A stretch of 64,000 nucleotides of DNA from Synechococcus sp. CB0101 (GCF_000179235.2 NZ_CP039373.1:496032-560031), one strand, 5' to 3'. Shown: positions 26,869-35,487, numbered from the stretch's first letter. Numbers and translations: made by a program. The notes: generated from the letters alone by a model not told the origin.

Positions 26869-29331
26869 TCAGGCCCGCAGCTGGGCACCGAACTGCTTCT
26901 CCAGCGCAGCCCGGATCTTCTCGTGGGCTCCATCCACCTCGGTGTCGGTGAGGGTGCGCTTGGCATCGCGATAGCGAAGACGGAAGGCCTGGCTGCACCT
27001 CCCCGCTGCCACCTGCTCGCCCTCGTAGCGGTCGACCAGTTCAGCCTGCTCGAGCAGGGGCTTACCGGCCTTGCGAATCGCCTGCAGTAACTGACCGCTA
27101 GCGGTGGTTGCCGGCACCACCAGGGCAAGGTCACGCTCGGAGGCCGGCACGGTGGCGTAGGCCGCGAAGGCCGGCTGCCAGCGATTGCGTCGTGTGGCGG
27201 CGCTGAGCAGCTGAGCCACATCCAGTTGGAACAGGTAGGTGGCGGCGGGGAGGTCGTAGCGCTCGGCGAGTTCGGGATGCACCTGGCCGAACCAACCGCC
27301 TGGGCGCCCTTCCACCGCGAGCTGGGCGGCGCGGCCAGGGTGCAGCAGCGGTTCATCGCTGAGCCGGCGATCCTCCACAGGCAACTTGAGGCTGTCCAGG
27401 GCCTGCTGCAACACACCGCGAGCCTGGAAGTAATCGAGGGCCTGGGGTTTGCCGCTGCTGCTCCAGAGCTCTGCCTGGCGTGCCCCGCAGATCACACCCG
27501 CCAACTGGAGGGTTTGGCCGCCATCGGCGGCTGTGGCATCAAAAACATTGCCCAGCTCGAAGGCCCAGAAGCCGCTGCGGCCAGCCTGGAGATTGCGTTG
27601 CGCCGCCTGCAGTAGCTCATCAACAAGGCTATCGCGCAGATGGCTGTAATCAGCCAGCAGGGGATTGGCCAGGGCGACGCGGCGCTTCGGATCAGCCCCC
27701 GGACGCTCTGATTCGGCCGGACCGAGGGAGAGGCTGCAGGTTTCCTGCAAGCCGGCATCCACCAGCATCCGTCGCAAACGACGCTCGGCTTGCTGCACAT
27801 CGCTCAGGCCGCCGGGTTCGATCGGGTCGGGCAAATGACTCGCGAAGCGGTCGTAACCCACCAGGCGTGCCACCTCTTCAATCAGATCCACTTCGCGCTG
27901 CAGGTCCATGGCGCGGGAGGGCGGCACCTGCACCTGCCAGCCTTCGTCATCGGCGCTGAGCTGGCAGCCCAGGGCGGTGAGGATCTGCTCGATCTCGGCG
28001 TCAGGGAGGTCGGCTTCCTCGCCGCTGGCATCCACCACCGGACCCAGCAGGTTGTGCAGGGCATCGCTGCGCAGCTGCAGGGCTGGGCGTGGTGCTTCGC
28101 TGCGCTCATGGCCCCAGCGGCCCTCCACCTGGGCACAGCAGAGCTCCTGAAGGAGTTGCACCGCCCGATCAGCGGCGCTGAGGGTCACCTCACGGGGGAG
28201 GCCCTTTTCAAAGCGGCTGCTGGCATCGGTGCGTAGACCCACGCTGCGGGAGCTGCGGCGCACCGTTTGCGGGGCGAACATCGCCGCCTCCAGCCAAATG
28301 CTGGTGGTGGAGGCGTCGACACAGCTGTTGTCGCCACCGATCACGCCCGCCAGGGCCACAGCCTGATCGGCGTAACTCACCACCCAGGCTTCCTCGCTAA
28401 GGCTGTGCTCGCTGACATCGAGTGCCTTGAACGCTTCACCGGTGCGGCCGCTGCGCAGATCCAGGCGGGCGGGATCAGCGCTGCCGCCGCTCAAGCCAGC
28501 CAGCTTGGCGGCATCGAAAGCATGCAGGGGTTGACCGAACTCGAGCATCACCAGATTGGTGATGTCCACCACGTTGTTGATGGGCCGCAGACCCGCGCGC
28601 TCCAAGCGGCTTTGCAGCCACTGGGGAGAGGGACCCACCTGCAGGTTGTTGAGTGCCGTAAGGCTGAACAACCCGCCGGCTTCGATGCGTTCCTGCACCG
28701 ATGCGCTCACCGGCAGCGGTTGCATGGGAATGGCCGGAGCCGCAGCGGGAAGGCTCAGGGCCGCTCCGCTGAGGGCGGCCACCTCACGGGCGATGCCCTG
28801 CATCGACAGGCCATCGGGGCGGTTGGCGGTGATCGCCAGCTCGAGCACTTGATCGTCGAGGCCAAACAAGGGGCCAACGGGAGTGCCCAAGGCAGGCACG
28901 CTGTCCAGGGCCTCATCGAGGATCACGATCCCATCGGAACTGTCGGCCAGGCCCAGCTCGGAGAGGGAGCAGATCATGCCGCTGCTGGCCACGCCGCGCA
29001 GCTCAGCCGGTTTGATCGTGAGATCCACCGCCGGCAGGTACGACCCCACCGTGGCGACGGCCACATGAATGCCAGCGCGCACATTCTTGGCACCACAGAC
29101 AATCTGCAGCGGTTCAGCGGCGCCAATGGCCACGGTGCAGACACTCAACTTGTCTGCGTTGGGATGTTGCTCGCGGCTGTTCACGTGGCCCACCACCACG
29201 CCGGCAGCACGGGCAGCTAGATCTTCGATCTCTTCCACTTCAAAGCCAGCCACCGACAAGCGTTCGGCGAGCTCATCCACGGGCAACGTGCAGGCCACCA
29301 GCTCCTGCAGCCATTGGAGCGAGACCCGCAT
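26869..29331 (-). CDS. pheT: Phenylalanyl-tRNA synthetase beta subunit
   Basis: Beta chain of the alpha2-beta2 enzyme that charges tRNA-Phe. The 820 residues hold the N-terminal tRNA-binding EMAP/OB-like domain (ARAAGVVVGHVNSREQHPNA, VCGAKNVRAGIHVAVA), the B3/B4 editing region (RPINNVVDITNLVMLEFGQP, RSVGLRTDASSRFEKGLPRE), B5, and the C-terminal ferredoxin-fold anticodon-binding domain (ASERDLALVVPATTASGQLL; FRLRYRDAKRTLTDTEVD). Start is the ATG at 29331. It is divergent from rpmG. The partner pheS is not in this window. Confidence 0.97.
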   Translation of the reverse strand: MRVSLQWLQELVACTLPVDELAERLSVAGFEVEEIEDLAARAAGVVVGHVNSREQHPNADKLSVCTVAIGAAEPLQIVCGAKNVRAGIHVAVATVGSYLPAVDLTIKPAELRGVASSGMICSLSELGLADSSDGIVILDEALDSVPALGTPVGPLFGLDDQVLELAITANRPDGLSMQGIAREVAALSGAALSLPAAAPAIPMQPLPVSASVQERIEAGGLFSLTALNNLQVGPSPQWLQSRLERAGLRPINNVVDITNLVMLEFGQPLHAFDAAKLAGLSGGSADPARLDLRSGRTGEAFKALDVSEHSLSEEAWVVSYADQAVALAGVIGGDNSCVDASTTSIWLEAAMFAPQTVRRSSRSVGLRTDASSRFEKGLPREVTLSAADRAVQLLQELCCAQVEGRWGHERSEAPRPALQLRSDALHNLLGPVVDASGEEADLPDAEIEQILTALGCQLSADDEGWQVQVPPSRAMDLQREVDLIEEVARLVGYDRFASHLPDPIEPGGLSDVQQAERRLRRMLVDAGLQETCSLSLGPAESERPGADPKRRVALANPLLADYSHLRDSLVDELLQAAQRNLQAGRSGFWAFELGNVFDATAADGGQTLQLAGVICGARQAELWSSSGKPQALDYFQARGVLQQALDSLKLPVEDRRLSDEPLLHPGRAAQLAVEGRPGGWFGQVHPELAERYDLPAATYLFQLDVAQLLSAATRRNRWQPAFAAYATVPASERDLALVVPATTASGQLLQAIRKAGKPLLEQAELVDRYEGEQVAAGRCSQAFRLRYRDAKRTLTDTEVDGAHEKIRAALEKQFGAQLRA

Positions 29332-29448
29332 GTCAGAACCGTGCGCAATCGGCCGACTCTAAAGACCGGGCCTGGAAGGAGAGGTCAGGCGACAAGGTAA
29401 GGTTGATCACTGTCCAACACGCATCGCCAAAGCGAGGCAACGTCCTTT

Positions 29449-29643
29449 ATGGCTAAGAACAAGGGCGTCCGGATCGTGATCACTCTCGAGTGCACCGAAT
29501 GCCGGTCCAACCCCGCCAAGCGGTCTCCTGGTGTGTCCCGTTACACCACCCAGAAGAACCGCCGCAACACCACTGAACGGATCGAACTGAAGAAGTTCTG
29601 CCCGCACTGCAACTCGTCGACGGTCCACAAAGAGATCAAGTGA
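29449..29643 (+). CDS. rpmG: 50S ribosomal protein L33
   Basis: A 64-residue L33 of the zinc-ribbon form, beginning [19 protein letters not shown], with CTEC and CPHC cysteine pairs and the typical [20 protein letters not shown]. It precedes rpsR by 68 bp, an arrangement common in cyanobacteria. ATG start is clear. Confidence 0.97.
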   Translation: MAKNKGVRIVITLECTECRSNPAKRSPGVSRYTTQKNRRNTTERIELKKFCPHCNSSTVHKEIK

Positions 29644-29711
29644 TCTCGGCTGTGAAGCCCACGCCTGCTGTGTAGTCAGCGCCTTCTGCTTTTCTCCTCC
29701 TCCGTTCCCCC

Positions 29712-29933
29712 ATGGCTAGCTCCTTCTTCAAGAAGCGTCTGTCGCCGATTAAGCCCGGTGACCCGATCGACTACAAGGATGTCGATCTGCTCAAGAAGTT
29801 CATCACCGAGCGCGGCAAGATCCTGCCCCGCCGTCTCACCGGCCTCACCGCCAAGCAGCAGCGTGATCTCACCAATGCGGTGAAGCGCGCTCGCATCGTG
29901 GCTCTGCTGCCCTTCGTGAATCCCGAGGGCTGA
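29712..29933 (+). CDS. rpsR: 30S ribosomal protein S18
   Basis: A 73-residue S18: [20 protein letters not shown], then [20 protein letters not shown] and [20 protein letters not shown], the strongly conserved S18 core, ending LPFVNPEG. It sits between rpmG and the RNase gene on the same strand. The probable Shine-Dalgarno of the RNase gene lies within its last codons. Confidence 0.98.
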   Translation: MASSFFKKRLSPIKPGDPIDYKDVDLLKKFITERGKILPRRLTGLTAKQQRDLTNAVKRARIVALLPFVNPEG

Positions 29934-29937
29934 TTCT

Positions 29938-31977
29938 CTGGCATCCGCGGCCTTCCATCCCGGCGATCTAGTCGGAGTACAGGAGTCCCGCGGAGCACAG
30001 CTTGCGGTGGTTGAAGCCGTGCAAGGCAGCAAAGTGCGCCTGCGCATCGGCTTTGACGCCAAGCCATCCGTTTTGCCCCAGCGCCAGCTGGAGTTGATCT
30101 GCCCCCTGCCCTCCGGTGTTGATGCACCGCAGCGGTTGGGGGCTTTGCCTTGGGCACTCACGCCCGACCAACTCGAGCAAGCCGGTCTCACGAGGCGCAG
30201 CTGGGGCGCAGCCTGGCTCTTACTACTCGAGTCGGGCGAGACGCTTGGGATCGGTGATTTCGCGGATCTGGTCTGCGGTGGAACCTCAGCAGCTCAGTTA
30301 GCCGCCTGTTGGCTGGAGCTGGTGGGTCCGCAGGCGTGGTTCCGCTTCAAGCAAGGGCAGATCGAGGCCCGAAGCGCCGCCGAGCTCAAGCCGATGCGGC
30401 GCGAGCGGCGGCTGAAGCAATTGCAGGAGCAGCGCCAACAGGAATGGCAGCAGTTGCTTCGTGCCAGGCAGCCCGTGGATCTGGCTGTGTTGCCGCTGGA
30501 GCAACAACAACGGCTCGAATCGCTGAAACAACTGGCGGCCGGTGCGCTGGAGCTGGATCAGCTCGAGCCTGAGCTGCGCCAAAGCCTCACGGCCCTGCAT
30601 CTCGGCCACGACCGTGGTGATCTGCGGCATCTGTTGGTGGATCTCGGTCTTTGGGACCGTCACCACCTGGTGTCGATGGGTGGCACCACCTGGAGCCTGG
30701 GCTTCAGCGCCGAGTTGGAGGACGAAGCCCAGCGCCTGCTGACGCTGCACACCGAAGACCTCCCCGGTGATGGCGAACGCCTCGATCTCACAGCCCAGCG
30801 CTGCGTGACGATCGACGACGACGACACCCGCGACATCGACGACGGCCTGGCTTTGGAACGCCGGGCCGACGGCAGCCTGCGCCTCTGGATTCATGTGGCT
30901 GATCCAGGCCGCCTGGTGGCCGTGGATTCACCGCTCGATCTGGAGGCACGCCGGCGCGGCAGCAGCCTCTACTTGGCCAGCGGCAATCTGCCGATGTTCC
31001 CGCTCTGTCTCACCACGGGGCCCTTCAGCCTGCGGGCGGGGATGCGCAGCGCCGCCTGGAGCACCTGGGTTGACCTTGATCACGAGGGAGACATTGCCGC
31101 CTACGGCATTCAGCGCAGCTGGGTGAAGCCCACCTATCGGCTCAGCTACAGCGATGCCGATGATTTGATCGACCTGGCGCCGCCAGAAGAGCGGGATCTC
31201 GCTGAGCTGGATCAGTTGCTGGACCGCCGCCGTCAGTGGCGCGTGCGCCAGGGCGCCCTGCTGATGGACCTGCCGGAAGGGCGCATCCGCAGCCATGATG
31301 GCGAGCCGACCCTCGAGATCAGCGAGCCCAGCCCCTCTCGCGCGATGGTGGCTGAGGCGATGATCCTGGCTGGTGCGGTCGCGGCACGTTTTGGCGTTGA
31401 GCACGGCTTGGCGCTGCCCTTCCGCAGCCAACTCCCAGCCGACTTACCACCCAAAGCAGAGCTCGACGCACTTCCCGATGGCGCCGTGCGCTTTGCCGCG
31501 ATCAAGCGCTGCCTCAGCCGCGGGTTGATGGGAACCCAGGCTTCGCCCCACTTCAGCCTCGGGCTGCCGGCCTATGCCCAGGCCACCTCGCCGATCCGGC
31601 GTTACGGCGATCTGGTGGTGCAGCGCCAGATTCAGGCGCAGCTCAGCGGGGCATCACCCCTGAGTGAAGACGACCTGCAGGAGTTACTCAACAGCTTCGA
31701 TGGCGCCGTGCGCGAAGGCATCGGCATCTCCCGCGAAGACCAGCGCCACTGGCAGCAGGTGTGGTTTGAAGCCCATAAGACCAGCCAATGGCGCGCCGAT
31801 TTCCTGCGCTGGCTCCGGCCCCAGGACCGGCTCGGCCTGGTGCGCATCGACGACCTGGCCATAGACCTGGCCGCCGAATGCCCCCAGAACGCCCAGCCAG
31901 GCGAAGCGCTGCTGCTGCGGGTGCAGCAGGTGGATTCGCTGCGCGATCAGTTGAAGCTGGTGGCGTTAGCCAGTTGA
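29938..31977 (+). CDS. RNase II/RNase R family exoribonuclease (RNB), probable CTG start
   Basis: A 3'-5' exoribonuclease of the RNB family, 679 residues if begun at CTG 29938. The catalytic RNB block is at about residues 280-300 (TIDDDDTRDIDDGLALER, with the metal-binding Asp cluster), followed by WIHVADPGRLVAVDSPLD, LYLASGNLPMFP and PAYAQATSPIRRYGDLVVQR. The only ATG/GTG/TTG near the N-terminus is GTG 30007, but the frame is open upstream and encodes FHPGDLVGV and LAVVEAVQGSK-like sequence expected at the start of cyanobacterial RNB proteins. GAGGG lies about 8 bases before the CTG. So start choice is inference; identity of the enzyme is firm. Confidence 0.9.
   Translation: MASAAFHPGDLVGVQESRGAQLAVVEAVQGSKVRLRIGFDAKPSVLPQRQLELICPLPSGVDAPQRLGALPWALTPDQLEQAGLTRRSWGAAWLLLLESGETLGIGDFADLVCGGTSAAQLAACWLELVGPQAWFRFKQGQIEARSAAELKPMRRERRLKQLQEQRQQEWQQLLRARQPVDLAVLPLEQQQRLESLKQLAAGALELDQLEPELRQSLTALHLGHDRGDLRHLLVDLGLWDRHHLVSMGGTTWSLGFSAELEDEAQRLLTLHTEDLPGDGERLDLTAQRCVTIDDDDTRDIDDGLALERRADGSLRLWIHVADPGRLVAVDSPLDLEARRRGSSLYLASGNLPMFPLCLTTGPFSLRAGMRSAAWSTWVDLDHEGDIAAYGIQRSWVKPTYRLSYSDADDLIDLAPPEERDLAELDQLLDRRRQWRVRQGALLMDLPEGRIRSHDGEPTLEISEPSPSRAMVAEAMILAGAVAARFGVEHGLALPFRSQLPADLPPKAELDALPDGAVRFAAIKRCLSRGLMGTQASPHFSLGLPAYAQATSPIRRYGDLVVQRQIQAQLSGASPLSEDDLQELLNSFDGAVREGIGISREDQRHWQQVWFEAHKTSQWRADFLRWLRPQDRLGLVRIDDLAIDLAAECPQNAQPGEALLLRVQQVDSLRDQLKLVALAS
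31918..31966 (+). repeat. RNB gene tail, copy A of an imperfect 49-bp repeat
   Basis: This stretch, coding for the end of the RNase protein (RVQQVDSLRDQLKLVA), recurs at 32837-32885 with 41 of 49 bases identical by hand alignment. Both copies keep the same reading frame. The decayed DUF3368/UPF0175 module lies between them. Confidence 0.75.
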
Positions 31978-32443
31978 TTCGCCGCACTGCTCAAGAACAC
32001 AGGCGATCAGGCTGTCGCTGAGGAAGTATCCCTGCTCGCGCATGGCCACCAGTAGGGGTTTACAGGTGGAGAGCAGGCGACGCTCCTTGGCCAATACCAG
32101 AACAGCGGCTGTTCCGATCATGGCCAGTGCCTGTCGGCGGGGGCTTCCCCTCGGCAGCAGCGGTCGTCGATCAACAGCAGATCTTCGAGGCCTGCGTCGC
32201 GCTGCTGGAGGGCTAGAGCAATGGCACTGGCTTGACCACCTGGAGCCACCTCTGTTGGCAGGCCTCCTGCAACACAGACAGACCCAGGAATGACGATCGG
32301 GCACTGGACGCAACGTTGAGACCGAGCTCAGCGGCGATCACCTCAGTGATCCAGACCGTCGTGAACAGATCGTGCAGAAGGTGCAGACTTTCGATCCTGG
32401 ACAGAGCGATCAATGGACCAGCATCTGCAAGGAGAATCCGCAT
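31966..32443 (-). pseudogene. DUF3368/PIN-type toxin gene, frameshifted
   Basis: Three frames on the minus strand join into one PIN-like DUF3368 protein. The first (from ATG 32443) begins MRILLADAGPLIALSRIESL with the acidic PIN residue and stops at 32213. The second (around 32219-32118) reads AIALALQQRDAGLEDLLLID, the core acidic motif of the family. The third ends ALAMIGTAAVLVLAKERRLL and stops at 31966. At least two frameshifts, near 32216 and near 32135, therefore break it. In this family the partner antitoxin is a UPF0175 protein, and one lies 12 bp upstream. The toxin is most likely dead; the antitoxin is still open. Confidence 0.8.
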
Positions 32444-32455
32444 GCTCTGGATGGA

Positions 32456-32806
32456 TCAAGCCTCTTGAGCGAGCCAGCGTCTGGCCTGATCGAGGTCATC
32501 ATCCAATTCAGCAGCCGTGGCATCCGTCACAGGGATCCGGAGCGAAGCAAGGATCTCAAGAAAACGCGTGAGGGGTAAGCCAGCGATGCGCGCCGCTGAT
32601 CCAACAGACAACGATCCGGCCTGAAACAGCGACAGGGCAAGACCTGAGCGGACGGCTGCTGTATCTGGCAAGCCAAGACGATCCAGTGCCACCACCAGTG
32701 CCGTGGGCTCCTGATGGCTCGTCACCAGGGCCATGGCATCCGCCTCTGCAGCGCGAAGCACCGTTGATGGGTTGCTTTTGAGTTGCCGCACCGAAAAGGC
32801 CTGCAT
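32456..32806 (-). CDS. Antitoxin, Phd-like N-terminus fused to UPF0175
   Basis: A 116-residue protein from ATG 32806. The N-terminal AFSVRQLKSNPSTVLRAAEA resembles a Phd/YefM-type antitoxin DNA-binding start; the remainder (SGLALSLFQAGSLSVGSAAR, LPLTRFLEILASLRIPVTDA) is UPF0175. UPF0175 proteins are known partners of DUF3368 toxins, and the decayed toxin starts 12 bp downstream. The longer reading from 32857 adds 17 residues unlike the family. It is presumably an orphan antitoxin now. Confidence 0.75.
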   Translation of the reverse strand: MQAFSVRQLKSNPSTVLRAAEADAMALVTSHQEPTALVVALDRLGLPDTAAVRSGLALSLFQAGSLSVGSAARIAGLPLTRFLEILASLRIPVTDATAAELDDDLDQARRWLAQEA

Positions 32807-32836
32807 GGCATTCCCACAGACTGTTCCAGCATGGCA

Positions 32837-32885
32837 CGGGTCTGGCAGTTGGATCACCTGCGCGATCAGCTGAAGCTGGTGGCGT
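32837..32885 (+). repeat. Copy B of the RNB tail repeat
   Basis: Near-copy of 31918-31966; a short frame from ATG 32831 reads MARVWQLDHLRDQLKLVAWC and stops after 22 codons. The similarity to the end of the RNase gene is in the coding frame, so this looks like a fragment of another or duplicated RNB gene end left beside the toxin-antitoxin module. Confidence 0.7.
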
Positions 32886-33187
32886 GGTGCAACGACTGAG
32901 CCAGAAGCGCAAACGACGCCAGGATGGTGCGATCCTCCGTGACCAGAGGAACAGCCAATTGCTCGGCTACGGCGACGAACTCACAGTCGTAGGCACTGCA
33001 GCGGCTGGTGCTCACGAGCTGCAACACGTGCTCCGAGCTGACCGATGCTCATGGGCGGAGAAGATGTCTTCGGCTTCCTGCATCAGCGCAACAGCGACGG
33101 ATTTCTGCAGGAGATCACGGCGCAGATAATCGCTGAGCACATTGCGAAGCTCGCAAGGTTCAACACATTGGTGTCAACAATACTCAC
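32866..33187 (-). pseudogene. VapC-like PIN toxin gene, frameshifted
   Basis: Minus-strand frames combine into a VapC-type PIN protein. The start is a GTG at 33187 giving VSIVDTNVLNLASFA, with the first PIN aspartate. After a frameshift near 33145 the reading is RNVLSDYLRRDLLQKSVAVA and MQEAEDIFSAHEHRS. A second shift near 33015 leads to CSAYDCEFVAVAEQLAVPLV and TEDRTILASFALLAQS, which carries the C-terminal acidic residues of PIN ribonucleases. No intact frame spans it, so it is most likely non-functional. No antitoxin of its own is evident upstream. Its 5' end overlaps the 3' end of the methyltransferase by 4 bp. Confidence 0.7.
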
Positions 33188-33948
33188 GGCCTGGATGCAG
33201 GCTTGGTTGTTGGTTTATGGCAGTAGCAATAATAAAAATATGCAGATTGGCTGTTTCTTCGGCTGCTTGTTTCCCTCTTCTTGTCAATGCGTATGCCGCG
33301 AAAACCAGCAGATTGCATGAGACATTTCAGCTCCTCCTCTGAGAAATGGTGCGTGGCATAGAGAGCCTTGCCTTGATCGTCGCGTGATAGGTAGGTATAC
33401 GGCTCTTTGGTGATTTGCAGGTCTGATTTGTAGAGCTCTGCATACATAGGGTTGATGTCATCGGATACACCCGAGGCGGAAAGATAGAGACAACCGCCGG
33501 GGCGAAGTGCCTTGAATAAGTTTGCGAGCAGGGCGACTCGATCTTGCTCTGTTCCGATGATTGAGATGACGAGTTGACAGATGGCTCCGCTGAATGCGTC
33601 AGCTTGTATCGCCGGGGGAGCCGCATTGAGAATATCTGCGCAGAGAAAGTCGAGAGATCTGGCGGAGCGATCATCGGAGAGCTCGATCAATCCTACTATG
33701 GATTTCCGAGCGTTGTTGATTGCTGACTCATTGATATCGACCCCGACAACGGAAAACCCCTTCGAATAAAGGTATCTGCTGATAACTCCAACTCCACAGC
33801 CAGCGTCGAGAATCAGGGCTGGCCGCTTCTCCCCGAACGTCGTCTTGATATCAGTCAAGACGATCTCAAGAGGCCCAAAATCTGTTTTTGTGGGAATCGC
33901 TTCCGCTGCAAAAGCGTTCCAATCAGACCGTGCATCGCGTGGGGACAT
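33184..33948 (-). CDS. Class I SAM-dependent methyltransferase
   Basis: A 254-residue Rossmann-type methyltransferase. SAM-binding motif I is ILDAGCGVGVISRYLYSKGF near residue 45, motif II VVGVDINESAINNARK, then DFLCADILNAAP and ALRPGGCLYLSASGV (motif III/IV region). The substrate cannot be told; it resembles the UbiE/ubiquinone-type group in general form only. The gene is visibly richer in A+T than its neighbours, uses many Ile, Lys and Ser codons, and lies among decayed toxin genes, which suggests acquisition by transfer. It is divergent from the SDR gene. Confidence 0.8.
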   Translation of the reverse strand: MSPRDARSDWNAFAAEAIPTKTDFGPLEIVLTDIKTTFGEKRPALILDAGCGVGVISRYLYSKGFSVVGVDINESAINNARKSIVGLIELSDDRSARSLDFLCADILNAAPPAIQADAFSGAICQLVISIIGTEQDRVALLANLFKALRPGGCLYLSASGVSDDINPMYAELYKSDLQITKEPYTYLSRDDQGKALYATHHFSEEELKCLMQSAGFRGIRIDKKRETSSRRNSQSAYFYYCYCHKPTTKPASRP

Positions 33949-33979
33949 CCATCATTGACAAGGATGTTCTCATTGAAGA

Positions 33980-34009
33980 TTGACAATGACAAGACATCAT
34001 CTTCATGAT
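33980..34009 (+). promoter_or_regulatory. Possible sigma-70 promoter for the SDR gene
   Basis: TTGACA at 33980-33985 is a perfect -35 hexamer; CATGAT at 34004-34009 lies 18 bases further and matches 4 of 6 bases of TATAAT. It sits in the 83-bp gap between the divergent methyltransferase and SDR genes, pointing at the SDR gene. This is a consensus match only. Confidence 0.35.
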
Positions 34010-34031
34010 AGAATGAAAGACATGGCCCGCG

Positions 34032-34826
34032 TTGTTGTCTTTGAATCAGCTTAATCAGGTACCGGAAGGGCTGGTGGTAGTGAGCGGCGCCAGCCGTGGC
34101 ATCGGTCGCGAGCTCGTGACTCTGTTGTTGAGCTCTGGATACGAGGTGGTCACTCTGTCGCGACAAGCTTGCAACCCTGCCGAGAATCTCACCCCACTGG
34201 GCGTCGACCTTAGTGACGAAACAGGGCTGGGCAAAGCTATCGAGAGGCTGAAGGATGTCCTCGATGGCCGGCCGGTGGCAGCGCTGGTGAATGGGGCTGG
34301 AGCTGTTGAGCCGTTAGGAGCTCTGATCCACCAGTCCGCATCCGATCTGCTGCGAGCCCTGTGCCTGATGGCCGTGGCGCCGGCACAGCTGGCCGCTGCG
34401 ATCGCACCCCACATGCCATCAGGCGGCAGGATACTCAACCTGTCGAGTCGATCAGCCCAGGCCACGTTTCCAGGTCTTGGCGCTTACTGCATGAGCAAGC
34501 ACGCTTTGCATGCAGTCACAGAAAGTCTACGGCATGATCTAAGACCAGAACTCGAGGTGGCTGAATTGATTCCCGGTGAGGTGGATACCGGCATGCAAGC
34601 CAGCCTGCGTGAACCGTATCCTGCGGACTTCCCCCTCGCTTCGTTCTTCCGTGGCAATCGCGCCAATCTGATTCCAGCGACTGTGGCGGCTCGGTTCTGC
34701 CACTGGGTGCTCACCCAGACCACAACAGAGACGTTCAACCGTTCTGAGCCTTGGTTCATCTACGACCGAGCGCATCAGCCCTTCTGGCTGGCTGAGGGAG
34801 CCGACTTTCCCTACACAGCGCCGTGA
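34032..34826 (+). CDS. Short-chain dehydrogenase/reductase (SDR)
   Basis: A 264-residue classical SDR. The NAD(P) site is VVSGASRGIGRELVTLLLSS near residue 16; the NAG motif is VNGAGAVEPLG; the catalytic Ser is in ILNLSSRSAQ and the YxxxK in AYCMSKHALHAVTESL near residue 155. The product class is an oxidoreductase; the substrate is unknown. The start is uncertain: TTG at 34032 is used here, but TTG 34041 or the GTG just ahead of VVSGAS would also fit. It is followed 19 bp later by a possible regulator fragment. Confidence 0.8.
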   Translation: MLSLNQLNQVPEGLVVVSGASRGIGRELVTLLLSSGYEVVTLSRQACNPAENLTPLGVDLSDETGLGKAIERLKDVLDGRPVAALVNGAGAVEPLGALIHQSASDLLRALCLMAVAPAQLAAAIAPHMPSGGRILNLSSRSAQATFPGLGAYCMSKHALHAVTESLRHDLRPELEVAELIPGEVDTGMQASLREPYPADFPLASFFRGNRANLIPATVAARFCHWVLTQTTTETFNRSEPWFIYDRAHQPFWLAEGADFPYTAP

Positions 34827-34845
34827 ACCAAGGAGCAACCGACAC

Positions 34846-35196
34846 GTGACGGACAGGAGTGCACGGTTCCTTCCAACCGATTCGGGTTTTCGACACCGGA
34901 TGCAAACGGTGAATCGGCTTCTCCAGCAGTGGCCGCTGGTGGGTGCTTCCGGCTCCTGGTTAGAAGCTCACCTGATGGCACGGGGCACACTGAGCATGGG
35001 CGAACAACACGTGCTGGGAACCTGCATCAGCGCCGAGGAGGTCTTAAGTCTGGTGAGTTCCCAGAGTCAGCGCTGCCTGTTGCTGATGGTGGATTCCATT
35101 GCTGCCGATCACTGTGATAATCCTGTGGGTCGGCTGCGCAGGCTTCCCAATTCTGCTGTAAATGTACTGCTGGTACGGCCACGTTCACTGATCTAA
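34846..35196 (+). CDS. Small protein, possibly truncated response regulator receiver
   Basis: A 116-residue frame starting at GTG 34846. The part GEQHVLGTCISAEEVLSLVS followed by RCLLLMVDSIAADHC resembles the atypical receiver region of picocyanobacterial LuxR-type response regulators, but no DNA-binding HTH domain follows. The frame ends where the expected homology would continue. It could be a small functional protein or the N-terminal remnant of a larger gene; the assignment rests on weak resemblance. Confidence 0.4.
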   Translation: MTDRSARFLPTDSGFRHRMQTVNRLLQQWPLVGASGSWLEAHLMARGTLSMGEQHVLGTCISAEEVLSLVSSQSQRCLLLMVDSIAADHCDNPVGRLRRLPNSAVNVLLVRPRSLI

Positions 35197-35447
35197 GCCT
35201 CAATTTGAATGATCAATACGGACTCATTATCGCTGTGGACGGCAATCCCAACATACTCTATTCCTCATTCTCGGCATCCAATCCCAACGGAGCCGTGCAG
35301 ATGATCAATCTGAACTAATAGATCAGCTCCGATGTCACCACCATCGGCATTGAGGATCTTGCCTAAGACTCCAATAATCTGACCAGCTCTGAGTATAATG
35401 AATTCATCCCAGAAATGGCTCACTTCGCTGCTGACAACATTTCCTGA
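35181..35447 (+). pseudogene. Decayed coding fragment with in-frame stops
   Basis: One frame reads FTDLSLNLNDQYGLIIAVDG, then NPNILYSSFSASNPNGAVQM, hits TAA and TAG at 35316-35321, continues protein-like as ISSDVTTIGIEDLA to another stop, and again as SSEYNEFIPEMAHFAADNIS. Composition and phase hold over about 265 bases, suggesting the remnant of a lost gene rather than random sequence. I do not recognise the family. Confidence 0.35.
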
Positions 35448-35487
35448 ACTTGGGGTCGGCCATCAAAGAGGCCCGGTTTATCGATAT

